37,579 nucleotides of DNA from Candidatus Agathobaculum stercoravium (GCA_019113065.1 DXIC01000065.1:1-37579); one strand, 5' to 3'. Numbered from the stretch's first letter, positions 9,906 through 19,537 are shown. Notes: generated from the letters alone by a model not told the origin. Numbers and translations are program-made.

Positions 9906-11731
9906 TTGGAAGACCGACCTCCTTTGAAAATGCCATAGCCGAAATGGTCGCACCTCAGGCAGCGGGAGGTTTCCTGCTGCGCTTCCTCCTCGGTCATGCC
10001 GCATTTGACCAGATCAAAGTTGCCGATGCATTCGTCCGCCGGGCGGTTGCGCAGTTCCACGCGGCCGCAGGCAGGGGAGTTGGTCAGGTGCGGCGCGGGG
10101 ATGTCCACGTCCGAAGCGATTATGTGATGGAAACCGAGGTGCGTGTCGATATTGGCCGCAGCAACCTTGCCCGCCGCGACTGCACGGATGACGGTTGCGG
10201 GGCCGGTTACGGCATCGCCGCCCGCAAATACATGGGGCGTGTTTGGGACAAAGGCATCGGATTCGGCCTGTATCCTGCCGCGGACAACCGGGGTCACCTG
10301 CTCAAAGGGCTGGGCGTCGATCGCCTGGCCGATCGCAACAATCACAATATCGCATGGGATGCGGAAGGTCGGTGCGCCGGCGTCGTGGGGACGCGGACGT
10401 CCGTCCGGACCATAGGCGCCGATGATCTGCGGGCGTGTCCACAGTGCGGTGACATGGCCGGACTCATCCGCCTCGATGCGGTCGGGCGCCTGCAAGGGCA
10501 GGATCTGGCAGCCCTCGCTCTGCGCCTCTTCGATCTCCTCCGCGAGCGCAGTCATGTCATTGATGCGGCGGCGGTAGACGCAGGTCACAGACCGTGCGCC
10601 AAGGCGGATGGCGGTGCGGGTCGCATCCATAGACACATTGCCGCCGCCGACGACACAGACGCGCTTTCCCTGGAAGTCCGGGATCCGTCCCTCGCCGATG
10701 TCGCGCAAAAGCTGCACAGCCGCATAGACGCCCTTGCTGTCCTCGCCTTCGATGCCGAGTTTTTTATCGTTATGCGCGCCGATCGCGATATAGACTGCGT
10801 CGTACTGGTTTTCGATTTCGGAAAACGGGATATCCTTGCCGATTGCTGTGTCTGTATGTACCTCAATGCCGGTAGACAGGATAAACTCGATGTCCGCATC
10901 CAGCTTTTCCGACGGCAGGCGGTAATCCGGGATGCCGTAGCGCAGCATGCCGCCGAGCTTGGGGCGCTGGTCGTACACAACAACCTGATGCCCCATCAGC
11001 GACAGGAAATAGGCGGCAGACAGCCCGCAGGGGCCGCCGCCGACAATGCCGATCCGCTTGCCGGTGGGTTCGGCGCAGGGCGGGGCGGTCCAGTCGGTCG
11101 CGTGGTCGCATGCAAACCGCTTGATGCCGCAGATGTTGACCGCATCGTCCACCATGCGGCGGCGGCAGCGCGCCTCGCAGGGATGCTCGCAGACATAGCC
11201 GCAGACGGTGGGGAAGGGGTTGTCCTTGCGGATCAGGCGCACGGCGTCGTTATAGCGCCCGGCGCGCACCAGCGCGATATACCCGGGGATATCGACCCCG
11301 GCCGGGCAGAGCGCCACGCAGGGTACAGGCTGGTTCAGCCCGAACAGGCAGCGGCCGTGTTCAACATGGGAAATGTAGTCCTCGCGGAAGCCCTGTACGC
11401 CCTGCAAAACCATGCGCGCCGCTTCATAGCCGATCGCGCAATCCGCAGTATCCTGAATGACGCGTGCGGTTTTCTCAATCAGGTCGATCGTATCGCGGGA
11501 AGCGGTCGAATCTAGTACGCTTTCCAGCAGGGTGGTCAGCTGCCCCAGCCCGATCCGGCAGGGGACACATTTGCCGCAGGTCTGTGCATGGCAGAGGCGG
11601 AGAAAAGATAAAGCCATGTCGACCGGGCAAAGCCCCGGTGGGCTGGCACTGATACGGTGTTCAACGTCACGGTACAGGCTTTCGACCACGGTCTGCGCCC
11701 GCCCGGGCGTGGCAATGGATAAACGGCTCAA
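9899..11731 (-). CDS. Fusion: NuoF/HydB-type [4Fe4S] domain plus GltD-like FAD/NAD(P) oxidoreductase
   Basis: N-terminal TCGKCVPCRIG cluster motif as in the NuoF C-terminus; then CPAGVDIPGYI...CEHPCEARCRR and GGGPCGLSAAYFL (GltD-like). TTG start; overlaps hydA. Confidence 0.85.
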   Translation of the reverse strand: MSRLSIATPGRAQTVVESLYRDVEHRISASPPGLCPVDMALSFLRLCHAQTCGKCVPCRIGLGQLTTLLESVLDSTASRDTIDLIEKTARVIQDTADCAIGYEAARMVLQGVQGFREDYISHVEHGRCLFGLNQPVPCVALCPAGVDIPGYIALVRAGRYNDAVRLIRKDNPFPTVCGYVCEHPCEARCRRRMVDDAVNICGIKRFACDHATDWTAPPCAEPTGKRIGIVGGGPCGLSAAYFLSLMGHQVVVYDQRPKLGGMLRYGIPDYRLPSEKLDADIEFILSTGIEVHTDTAIGKDIPFSEIENQYDAVYIAIGAHNDKKLGIEGEDSKGVYAAVQLLRDIGEGRIPDFQGKRVCVVGGGNVSMDATRTAIRLGARSVTCVYRRRINDMTALAEEIEEAQSEGCQILPLQAPDRIEADESGHVTALWTRPQIIGAYGPDGRPRPHDAGAPTFRIPCDIVIVAIGQAIDAQPFEQVTPVVRGRIQAESDAFVPNTPHVFAGGDAVTGPATVIRAVAAGKVAAANIDTHLGFHHIIASDVDIPAPHLTNSPACGRVELRNRPADECIGNFDLVKCGMTEEEAQQETSRCLRCDHFGYGIFKGGRSSKW

Positions 11732-11767
11732 AGGGTTCCCTCCTTACAATAAAAACCTTTGTATTCA

Positions 11768-11796
11768 ATCATATGATGTTTTGTTACAAATGTCAA
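11768..11796 (-). promoter_or_regulatory. Sigma70-type promoter of the hydrogenase operon
   Basis: On minus strand: TTGACA-17 nt-TATGAT, just upstream of the 11731 start. Confidence 0.75.
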
Positions 11797-12078
11797 TTAT
11801 GAATGGAGAAAACCAGCCGTATTTGGATAAAAAACAGTGCAGTGACAGGGAGGCCGGTTATGGAGCCTGCCGGGGGCGAAAGAAAATCCGCATATGTCTG
11901 TTACCGGGAATCATGGGAATTGACAGAAAATCTGTTCCAAAGATAATGCCATGGCATAAAATGCAGCTTTGCTGATAGCACCGTATAGTGGTGAAGACAG
12001 GGCGGACAAGGGATCCGGGACAATGGTCTTTTTCATATCCGCCAGACGGCGGGCGGTATATCGATTTGCAAAAAAGTA

Positions 12079-12109
12079 TTGACTTGGAGCAGACTCCAGG
12101 GAGTATGAT
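12079..12109 (+). promoter_or_regulatory. MerR-type promoter (19-bp spacer with dyad)
   Basis: TTGACT-TGGAGCAGACTCCAGGGAG-TATGAT; TGGAG-CAGA-CTCCA inverted repeat in the spacer. Confidence 0.7.
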
Positions 12110-12160
12110 ATATCCAAAGAAAACATGCGACCGTGGAAGAATACAGGAGGAGGAAATACA

Positions 12161-13162
12161 ATGGCAAATCAGAAACCGGTTCCCGGCACTAATGGTGACC
12201 ACTATATCCCGTATGCGGAGCGCACGGGGGAAGAATCCGTCGTTTACTTCACGAGGGATCTGTCTGCGGAAGGTCTGCGCCGTATTTTCAGCCGCGTGAG
12301 CGGCAGCCTGACCGGCAAGACCGGCATCAAGCTGCACACCGGCGAACCGCACGGCCCCAACATCATCCCGCGCCCGTGGGTGGAAGCGCTGGTCAAAAAC
12401 GACCTGCCGGAAGCCAACATCGTTGAGACCAACACCTATTACGAGGGCGACCGCTACACGACCGCGCAGCACCGCGAGACCCTGAAGGTAAACGGCTGGA
12501 CGTTCTGCCCGGTGGACATCATGGATGAGGACGGCGTAGCAGCGCTGCCGGTTAAAAACGGTAAGTGGTTCACGGAAATGCACATGGGCAAGAACATCCT
12601 CAACTATGATTCGCTGTTCGTGCTGACGCATTTCAAGGGACATATGATGGGCGGTTTTGGCGGCTCGAACAAGAATATCGGTATCGGCTGTGCGGACGGC
12701 CGCATCGGCAAGGCTGAGATCCACACGGTACCTGGTTCGGACAACATGTGGAGCATTGCAGAGGAAGAGCTGATGGAGCGCATGACAGAGTCCTCCAAGG
12801 CGGTTGTCGACCACTTTGGTGAGCACATCTGCTTTGTCAACGTACTGCGCAACATGTCGGTTTCGTGCGACTGCGAGGGTGTTGGCGCGGAACCCGTTGT
12901 TACGCCGAACATCGGCATCCTTGCCTCGCGCGACATTCTGGCGATCGATCAGGCGTCGGTTGACCTGGTCTACGCGCTCAAGGAAGAGGACCGCCACGCG
13001 CTGGTCGAGCGCATGGAGACCCGCCATGGCCTGCGCCAGCTGACCTATATGAAGGAGCTGGGCATGGGCAATGACCGGTACCATCTCATCGACATCGACA
13101 ACGGCGATGCGGAGATCACCACGCAAGATGCCGTTAAGGACGTCGTCCCGTTCGAGGGCTGA
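12161..13162 (+). CDS. DUF362 domain-containing protein (putative Fe-S center protein)
   Basis: RBS AGGAGGAAATACAATG; MANQKPVPG... with GIKLHTGEPHGPN, THFKGHMMGGFGGSNKNIGIGC. Confidence 0.85.
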   Translation: MANQKPVPGTNGDHYIPYAERTGEESVVYFTRDLSAEGLRRIFSRVSGSLTGKTGIKLHTGEPHGPNIIPRPWVEALVKNDLPEANIVETNTYYEGDRYTTAQHRETLKVNGWTFCPVDIMDEDGVAALPVKNGKWFTEMHMGKNILNYDSLFVLTHFKGHMMGGFGGSNKNIGIGCADGRIGKAEIHTVPGSDNMWSIAEEELMERMTESSKAVVDHFGEHICFVNVLRNMSVSCDCEGVGAEPVVTPNIGILASRDILAIDQASVDLVYALKEEDRHALVERMETRHGLRQLTYMKELGMGNDRYHLIDIDNGDAEITTQDAVKDVVPFEG

Positions 13163-13183
13163 TCAAAACAGAAAAGCGAAGGC

Positions 13184-13217
13184 AAAAAGCCCCGGGAAAA
13201 TCTCCCGGGGCTTTTTT
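13184..13217. terminator. Intrinsic terminator
   Basis: AAAAAGCCCCGGGAAAATCTCCCGGGGCTTTTTT. Confidence 0.9.
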
Positions 13218-13226
13218 ATACTCTCG

Positions 13227-13436
13227 TCAGTCAAAATAGAACAATTCTTCGAATTTCTTGTCCAGCGCGATGCACAGGACAAGCGCAAGCTTGGCAGTCG
13301 GGTTGAACTGCCCGGTTTCGATTGAGCTGATGGTATTGCGGGATACGCCAACCAGCTCGGCAAGCTGCGCCTGGGAAAGCTTCTTTTCGCGCCGCGCCTC
13401 TTTCAGGCGGTTTTTCAGGATCAGCTTATCTTCCAT
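13227..13436 (-). CDS. XRE-family HTH transcriptional regulator (69 aa)
   Basis: RLKEARREKKLSQAQLAELVGVSRNTISSIETGQFNPT. Confidence 0.9.
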   Translation of the reverse strand: MEDKLILKNRLKEARREKKLSQAQLAELVGVSRNTISSIETGQFNPTAKLALVLCIALDKKFEELFYFD

Positions 13437-13752
13437 AGTTCACTTTAGTACGCTGATGACGTGTGCAGCAAAAAAACAGTACTGCGCACAAGCCGCCCAA
13501 AATGGTGGTGAATAATGCAGAACGTTTGCCGGTGAAGCGATATTTGGGGTAGGATTCTGCTGCAAGGAAGGTCCAAAACAATGCGAGCGGCACATAGTTT
13601 GGCTGCTCGGTCAGGGCGTTAAAGGCCGCTACTGCAACCTCCATCAGGCAGAATGCTGTTACACCCATTTTGCGGCCGCGGTTTTCCGCTTCGCGCGCGC
13701 CTTCATCAATTCCTTCCGCACGGCTTTTTGCCAGTATTTCGTCGCGGTTCAT
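13426..13752 (-). CDS. DUF6442-like small membrane protein
   Basis: 108 aa, RDEILAKSRAEGIDEGAREAENRGRK N-terminus plus hydrophobic segments; overlaps the downstream xre gene. Confidence 0.75.
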   Translation of the reverse strand: MNRDEILAKSRAEGIDEGAREAENRGRKMGVTAFCLMEVAVAAFNALTEQPNYVPLALFWTFLAAESYPKYRFTGKRSALFTTILGGLCAVLFFCCTRHQRTKVNYGR

Positions 13753-13775
13753 CTGTCATGCCTCCTCATGTAATA

Positions 13776-13851
13776 TGCCAAGTTTTATTTGCAACATGAT
13801 TATATCATGCCAAGAAAACTTGTCAATAGATTTTGCAAAGTTTTATTGGCA
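13776..13851. promoter_or_regulatory. Three-copy operator array overlapping the promoter of the XRE operon
   Basis: TGCCAAGTTTTATTTGCAA (13776), TGCCAAGAAAACTTGTCAA (13808) and inverted TTGCAAAGTTTTATTGGCA (13833); minus-strand TTGACA-16-TATAAT lies in the middle. Confidence 0.7.
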
Positions 13852-13963
13852 CAACGATAAGTTAGCAGGAAAGGCATGAACTTGCAATCCCATATTGTAT
13901 CTGCGTCCGGAAACGGTTATAATAGGCTCAGGACATATTCTACACAAAAAGGAGGAATTTTCC

Positions 13964-14998
13964 TTGCAGCTTACAGAAACCCTGCGGACGCTGTGCGCAC
14001 TGCCGGCGGTCAGCGGGTTTGAAGGACAGGCGGCGCAGTCGGTTGCAGAGCTGTTCCGCCCGTACTGCTCTACGGTCGAAGTCGACCGGAACGGCAATGT
14101 GCTCGCCTGTAAAAAATGCGGCAAAAAGAACGCAAAGACCATCCTGCTGGACGCGCATCTCGACCAGATCGGCTTTGTCGTCACCGAGGTGCTGGACGGC
14201 GGCTTTGTGCGCTTTGCGCCGGTCGGCGGCGTCGATCCGCGCATGCTGCTCGCGGGCGAGGTCACCATCCTTGCGGACGAGCCGCTGTACGGCGTGGTAT
14301 CCTGCCTGCCGCCGCACCTGCTCAAAGCAGGCGAGCAGGACAAGGCAGTCCCTATCGACCAGATGACGATCGACACCGGCCTTTTGGACGCCAAAAGCCG
14401 CATCAAGGTCGGTACGCCTGTCATATTCGCGCAGCAGCCGGTGAAGCTCGCTGGCGGCCAGTATTGCAGCAAGTGCCTGGACGACCGCGCGGGAGTCGCC
14501 GCGATTTTGCTTGCCATGGACAAGCTCAAAAAGACAAAAAAGCTGAAATGTAATGTGGCGGTGCTCATCAGCGCGCAGGAGGAGGTCACCGGCCTCGGCG
14601 CGCAGACCGGCGCATTCGCCGTGCAGCCGGAATATGCGATCGCGGTGGACGTGACGCACGGCAAAACGCCGGACGGCCCCTCGGACGGCACGTTCGAGCT
14701 GGGCAGCGGCGTGGCCATCGGCATGGGCCCCAACCTGCACCGCGGCTTGACCCGGCGGCTCATCAAGACCGCCAAGGCGAATGACATCGGCTATTCGCTC
14801 GAGGTCATGGAGGGCAACACCGGCACGAACGCCTGGACCATGCAGATCGTTGCGCACGGCATTGCGACCGCCCTGCTGTCCATCCCGGAGAAATATATGC
14901 ACACGCCGGTCGAGGTCGTGCAGCTGTCCGACGTAGAGGACGTGGCCGACCTGATCGCCGCGTTTATCCGTGACTTTGACGGGGAGGTGGGCGCATGA
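13964..14998 (+). CDS. M42 family metallopeptidase (copy 1)
   Basis: TTG start after GGAGGAA RBS; LDAHLDQIGF, CLDDRAGVAA, SAQEEVTGLGAQ, EKYMHTPVEVV. Confidence 0.9.
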   Translation: MQLTETLRTLCALPAVSGFEGQAAQSVAELFRPYCSTVEVDRNGNVLACKKCGKKNAKTILLDAHLDQIGFVVTEVLDGGFVRFAPVGGVDPRMLLAGEVTILADEPLYGVVSCLPPHLLKAGEQDKAVPIDQMTIDTGLLDAKSRIKVGTPVIFAQQPVKLAGGQYCSKCLDDRAGVAAILLAMDKLKKTKKLKCNVAVLISAQEEVTGLGAQTGAFAVQPEYAIAVDVTHGKTPDGPSDGTFELGSGVAIGMGPNLHRGLTRRLIKTAKANDIGYSLEVMEGNTGTNAWTMQIVAHGIATALLSIPEKYMHTPVEVVQLSDVEDVADLIAAFIRDFDGEVGA

Positions 14999-16017
14999 CC
15001 GAGCTTCTCAAAACGCTGTGCGCGCTGCCCGGCCCCTCGGGCTGTGAGGACGCGGTGCGTGAATTTGTACTCAAAAAGGCAAAACCCTTCGCAGACGAGA
15101 TCAAAACCGACGCCATCGGAAATGTGATGGTGTTCCGCAAGGGCAAAACCGCCCTCGAGCGCCCGGTCGTGGTCTGCGCGCACATGGACGAGGTCGGTGT
15201 GATCGTCAAGAAGATCACCGAGGACGGCATGCTGAAATTCGGCTTTGTCGGCGGGGTAGACCCGCGCGTCGTGATCGGCCGCGCGGTGCGCTTCGGGGAC
15301 GTGACCGGCGTCATCGGCATCAAGGCGGTGCACCTGACGACTGCCGCCGAGCGCCGCACTATGCCAAAAACAAAAGATCTGTATATAGATATCGGAGCGA
15401 CCAGCCGCGCGGCAGCGGAAGCCAAGGTCTCGCTCGGCGACTACGGCGTATTTGATTCTGCCGTGGTCGAGTTTGGCGACGGGCTGATCAAATCCAAGGC
15501 GATCGACGACCGCGTGGGGTGTGCGGCGCTTTTGAAGCTCCTCGAGGAGCAGCCGCCGATCGACACCTGGTTCTGCTTTACCGTGCAGGAGGAGACCGGG
15601 CTGCGCGGTGCGGCGAGCATGGCGTATACGCTCGACCCGGGCTTTGCACTCGTGCTCGAGGGCACGACCGCGGCCGACCTCGCGGAGGTCACAGACGGCA
15701 AAGCGGTCTGCCGCGTGCGCGGCGGCGTGGTGCTGCCGTTTATGGACGGCGCGACCATCTATGACGCCGCGTTGTTCGAGCTTCTGCGCGACGCGTGCGA
15801 AAAGCGCGGCATCCCGTGGCAGACAAAAACCCGTATATCCGGCGGCACAGACGCGGGCCGCATCCACAAAAGCAGGGCGGGTGTGCGCGTATGCGCGGCG
15901 GCCGCGCCCGTGCGCTATATCCACTCGCCGTCCTCGGTGGCGGCGGTATCGGACTGCGAAGCGGTGCTGGCAGCCGCGCGCGCATTCTTGGAAGAACTCG
16001 GAGGAGACGACGAATGA
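14995..16017 (+). CDS. M42 family metallopeptidase (copy 2)
   Basis: CAHMDEVGV, KAIDDRVGCAALL, VQEETGLRGA, RYIHSPSSV; ATGA overlap with copy 1. Confidence 0.92.
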   Translation: MTELLKTLCALPGPSGCEDAVREFVLKKAKPFADEIKTDAIGNVMVFRKGKTALERPVVVCAHMDEVGVIVKKITEDGMLKFGFVGGVDPRVVIGRAVRFGDVTGVIGIKAVHLTTAAERRTMPKTKDLYIDIGATSRAAAEAKVSLGDYGVFDSAVVEFGDGLIKSKAIDDRVGCAALLKLLEEQPPIDTWFCFTVQEETGLRGAASMAYTLDPGFALVLEGTTAADLAEVTDGKAVCRVRGGVVLPFMDGATIYDAALFELLRDACEKRGIPWQTKTRISGGTDAGRIHKSRAGVRVCAAAAPVRYIHSPSSVAAVSDCEAVLAAARAFLEELGGDDE

Positions 16018-17015
16018 GCAAGGTTTTTGATTTGTGGAACGAGGTCGGCGGCGCGTTTGGCCCGTCCGGCCGTGAGGACGCGGTGCGCGAGACAATCGCC
16101 GCCATCGCGGGCGAATATGTCGACGACATCACGACCGACGCGCTGGGCAACCTGATCTGCCGCAAAAAGGGCGCAGGTAAAAAGGTGCTGTTTGCGGCAC
16201 ATATGGATTCGATCGGCGTGGTGGCAACCTGGATCGACGACAAGGGCTTTATCCGCTTTTCGCAGGTCGGCGGGCTGTTCAAGGGCGACCTCATCAACAT
16301 TACGGTGCGGTTTGCAAATGGTACGCGCGGCGTGATTTCCTACGAGGAGAAAACCCCGTTCAAGGACTTGACGCTGGACAACCTGTTCATCGACATCGGC
16401 GCAAAGGACAAGGCGGATGCGGAAAAGCAGGTGCAAATCGGCGACTTTGCGGTGTTTGAAGCGCCGCGCTTTGAGCAGAACGGCGTGCTCTGCGGCCCGT
16501 ATCTGGACAACCGCATCGGCTGCGTGACCCTGCTGCTTGCAATGGAGCAGCTTGCGGAAGCCGAGACCGAAAACGACCTGTACTTTGTGTTCACGGCGCA
16601 GGAGGAGGTCGGCCTGCGCGGCGCGGGCGCGGCGTCGTTCGCAGTAGAGCCGGATGTTGCTATCGCGGTGGACGTGACCGACACCGGCGACCTTCCCGAG
16701 CGCAAGACCCCGATGGCGGTCGATATGGGCAAGGGACCTGCGGTCAAGGTGATGGATCGCTCGGTTATCTGCACGCCTGCGGTGTGCGCGGCGCTCGAGC
16801 AGGCGGGCGCGGACTGCGGCATCGCCACCCAGCGCGAGATCCTCCAGTTCGGCGGCACGGACACAGCGGCGCTGCAAAAGGCGCGTGCCGGCGTGCAGGC
16901 AGGCGCGGTCTCCATCCCGACGCGCTACATCCACTCACCCAGCGAGATGTGCGCGGTGTCTGATGTGGAGGGCGCTGCAAAGCTGCTTGCGCAGTTTGCA
17001 GCCGGACAAAAATGA
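16014..17015 (+). CDS. M42 family metallopeptidase (copy 3)
   Basis: AAHMDSIGV, YLDNRIGCVTLL, TAQEEVGLRGA, RYIHSPSEM; start MSKVFDLWNE at 16014 overlaps copy 2. Confidence 0.92.
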   Translation: MSKVFDLWNEVGGAFGPSGREDAVRETIAAIAGEYVDDITTDALGNLICRKKGAGKKVLFAAHMDSIGVVATWIDDKGFIRFSQVGGLFKGDLINITVRFANGTRGVISYEEKTPFKDLTLDNLFIDIGAKDKADAEKQVQIGDFAVFEAPRFEQNGVLCGPYLDNRIGCVTLLLAMEQLAEAETENDLYFVFTAQEEVGLRGAGAASFAVEPDVAIAVDVTDTGDLPERKTPMAVDMGKGPAVKVMDRSVICTPAVCAALEQAGADCGIATQREILQFGGTDTAALQKARAGVQAGAVSIPTRYIHSPSEMCAVSDVEGAAKLLAQFAAGQK

Positions 17016-17088
17016 TCCGGCGTAAGCCAACCGATTTGTGAAAATTTACGGGTAGACAGTCCGTAAAATTTGCAGTATGATAAAAATA

Positions 17089-17133
17089 CAGCAAGGGAGC
17101 TGATCAAGTAGGATCGGTTCCCTTGCTGTTTTC
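17089..17133 (+). terminator. Intrinsic terminator
   Basis: ACAGCAAGGGA...TCCCTTGCTGTTTT inverted repeat with T-tract. Confidence 0.75.
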
Positions 17134-17189
17134 CGTTTTCTCTTGATTTCCTTTTCCGCCCATATCCCACTTACATACTACTCTTTGCT

Positions 17190-17225
17190 CCGGAGCCGTC
17201 CTGCCGTCTGGCAGGGCGGCTCCGG
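17190..17225. other. Strong GC-rich hairpin
   Basis: CCGGAGCCGTCCTGCC-GTCT-GGCAGGGCGGCTCCGG, no clear T-tract. Confidence 0.7.
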
Positions 17226-17251
17226 GCATTTTATGCGGGCCTTCCGGCCTG

Positions 17252-17303
17252 TTTTGACAAAGGCGGTCTTTCGCCAAATAATGTGCGCCCGCTGTGATAT
17301 GAT
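17252..17303 (+). promoter_or_regulatory. Putative Spo0A-activated spoIIG promoter
   Basis: TTTTGACAAA (reverse complement TTTGTCAAAA, perfect 0A box), TTTCGCCAAA (reverse complement TTTGGCGAAA, one mismatch), TATGAT -10 at 17298. Confidence 0.65.
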
Positions 17304-17325
17304 AGATCCCGGGCGGAGGTGCGGC

Positions 17326-18156
17326 ATGGTCGTTTATCTGGATGTGCTGTTCAGCGTGAACGCGCTGATGGATTACATAACCCTGCTGGCCGCAGCGCGG
17401 CTGGGTGGAGTGCGGGCCAAGCGTTCCAGACTGGTGCTTGCCGCGCTGGCAGGAGGCGGCTATGCGGTGCTGGCGGCGCTGTGGCCGGCACTCGCATTTG
17501 TGCCGCTGCGCGTACTCGCCGGGGTTGGCGTCTGCGCCGCTGCCTTCTGGGGCCGGGATGCGTTCGGGCGGCTGTGCGCGCTGTACATGATGGTTGCAGC
17601 ATCCTTTGCCGGGCTGGCCGCCGCGTTGGGGCATGCAGCAGGGCGGCAGCTGCTGTATGGCGCAGGGTACTACTTCGCGGTACCGTTCCGCATATTGCTG
17701 CTTGCAGCGGCGGCGGGCTACGCGGTCAGCGGGGTGCTGCTGCGCGGTGACGCGCTGCACGGGCCGCTCCGCCGCGAGGTGGAGCATCTGACCATCCGCT
17801 TTGACGGGCGCGAACGCGAGGTGCGCGTGCTGCACGACACAGGCAACGGGCTGTGCGAGCCGGTGTCCGGCAAGCCTGTTGTCGTGCTGGAGCGGAAAGC
17901 TGCGGCCTTCCTGCTGGGAGGGGCGCTGCCGGATAGTACAAAGGATGCAGCGTCCCTGCTCGCTGCTTTGCCGCCCGGGCTGGCGCGCCGCTGTGGGCTG
18001 GTGCCTTACCGTGCGGTCGGTCCAGAGGGCGGGCTGCTGCTGTATTTCCGGCCGGACAGTGTGTGCCGCGCGGACGGGGGGATGCTTGACTGCGTCTGCG
18101 CGGTCGGGCCGCAAAACCTGGGGCGGGGTGCGTATGAGGGGCTCATCGGTGTGTGA
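17326..18156 (+). CDS. spoIIGA: Sigma-E processing peptidase SpoIIGA
   Basis: [27 protein letters not shown]-terminus; immediately upstream of sigE. Confidence 0.88.
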   Translation: MVVYLDVLFSVNALMDYITLLAAARLGGVRAKRSRLVLAALAGGGYAVLAALWPALAFVPLRVLAGVGVCAAAFWGRDAFGRLCALYMMVAASFAGLAAALGHAAGRQLLYGAGYYFAVPFRILLLAAAAGYAVSGVLLRGDALHGPLRREVEHLTIRFDGREREVRVLHDTGNGLCEPVSGKPVVVLERKAAAFLLGGALPDSTKDAASLLAALPPGLARRCGLVPYRAVGPEGGLLLYFRPDSVCRADGGMLDCVCAVGPQNLGRGAYEGLIGV

Positions 18157-18169
18157 AAGGGTGAGAAGC

Positions 18170-18871
18170 ATGATAATCAAGTGGATCATCAAATGCCTGC
18201 ACCGTCTGTTTTCCAGACAGGCGGTGTACTACATCGGCGGAAGCGAAGTTCTGCCGCCGCCGCTCCCGCCCGAAGAGGAGGCCGCAGCGGTAGCCGCCTG
18301 CCAGGCGGGGGATGAACAGGCGCGCAGCACGCTGATCGAGCACAACCTGCGCCTTGTTGTGTTTTTGGCGCGCAAATTCGAGTCCAGCGGCGTGGGTACC
18401 GAGGATCTGATCTCGATCGGCACGATCGGGCTGATCAAGGCGGTCGGCACCTACCGCAGCGACAAAAACGTCAAGCTCGCGACCTATGCGTCACGGTGCA
18501 TCGAGAATGAGATATTGATGTACCTGCGCAAGATCGCCGGGCGGCGCACCGAGGTTTCGCTCGACGAGCCGCTGTCATCGGATTGGGACGGCAACGAACT
18601 GCTGCTGTCGGATATCCTCGGCACCGAGCCGGACAGTGTACTGCGCCCGCTCGAGGACGACGTGGACCGCACGCTGCTGCTGCACGCGCTGGCCAGCCTG
18701 CCCGCGCGCGAACGGGAGATCATCTCCATGCGGTTTGGGCTGGGCCTGCCCGAAGCCATGACCCAGAAAGAGGTCGCAGACCGGATGGGCATTTCGCAGA
18801 GCTACATATCGCGCCTGGAAAAGCGCATCATTGCGCGCATGCGCAAGGATATCCTGAAACATTATGTTTGA
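18170..18871 (+). CDS. sigE: RNA polymerase sporulation sigma factor SigE
   Basis: [51 protein letters not shown], full sigma70 regions 2-4. Confidence 0.96.
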   Translation: MIIKWIIKCLHRLFSRQAVYYIGGSEVLPPPLPPEEEAAAVAACQAGDEQARSTLIEHNLRLVVFLARKFESSGVGTEDLISIGTIGLIKAVGTYRSDKNVKLATYASRCIENEILMYLRKIAGRRTEVSLDEPLSSDWDGNELLLSDILGTEPDSVLRPLEDDVDRTLLLHALASLPAREREIISMRFGLGLPEAMTQKEVADRMGISQSYISRLEKRIIARMRKDILKHYV

Positions 18872-18879
18872 ATCGAACG

Positions 18880-18907
18880 GCCGGAGGGACGCCCCTCCGG
18901 CTTTTTG
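18880..18907 (+). terminator. Intrinsic terminator
   Basis: GCCGGAGGG-ACGCC-CCTCCGGCTTTTT. Confidence 0.85.
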
Positions 18908-18979
18908 TATGGCCGCTTGCACGGGTGCGGGAAATGCGGTACAATGGTTTGGATAAGAAACGTCAGGAGCGGATTTACC

Positions 18980-19471
18980 ATGCAGATAAAAATCAGGGCG
19001 TATGAACAGACGGATGCGGCAAGCGCCGCCGCCATCTGGAACGAGGTCGTTGAAGACGGAGTTGCGTTCCCGCAGACCGAACTGCTGGACGAGGAGAGCG
19101 GCCACGCCTTCTTTTCCGGGCAGTCCTTCACCGGGCTGGCGTACGACGCAGAGACCGGCGAGACGGTCGGCCTGTACATCCTGCACCCCAACAATGTCGG
19201 CCGGTGCGGGCACATCTGCAACGCGAGCTACGCGGTGAAAAACGGCCTGCGCGGGCAGCACATCGGCGAAATGCTGGTGCGCCACTGCATGGAGCAGGCG
19301 AAGGCACTCGGCTTTGGCATTTTACAGTTCAACGCAGTGGTCAAGAGCAACCTGCCTGCGCTCCGGCTTTACAAAAAGCTGGGCTTTGTGCAGCTCGGCA
19401 CGATCCCGGGCGGCTTCCGCAGGAAGGACGGTATGTATGAAGATATTATCCCGCATTACCACGTCCTGTAA
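18980..19471 (+). CDS. GNAT family N-acetyltransferase
   Basis: MQIKIRAYEQTDAASAAAIWNEVVEDG...; RGQHIGEMLVRHCMEQAKALGF acetyl-CoA-binding motif. Confidence 0.88.
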   Translation: MQIKIRAYEQTDAASAAAIWNEVVEDGVAFPQTELLDEESGHAFFSGQSFTGLAYDAETGETVGLYILHPNNVGRCGHICNASYAVKNGLRGQHIGEMLVRHCMEQAKALGFGILQFNAVVKSNLPALRLYKKLGFVQLGTIPGGFRRKDGMYEDIIPHYHVL

Positions 19472-19537
19472 CCGCAGATAAGCACAGGATGGGGGAAAAT
19501 CCTGTCGAAGCCAGTCGGCTGGCAAAAAATTTCGTCG

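Noticed and set aside
9944-11515. 523-aa plus-strand ORF
   Set aside because: Antisense to the GltD-like fusion gene, which has clear cofactor motifs.
11781-11796. Rex-type redox operator (TTGTTACAAATGTCAA) at the hydrogenase promoter
   Set aside because: Only a poor, shorter match to TTGTTAANNNNTTAACAA; better explained by the -35 element and spacer.
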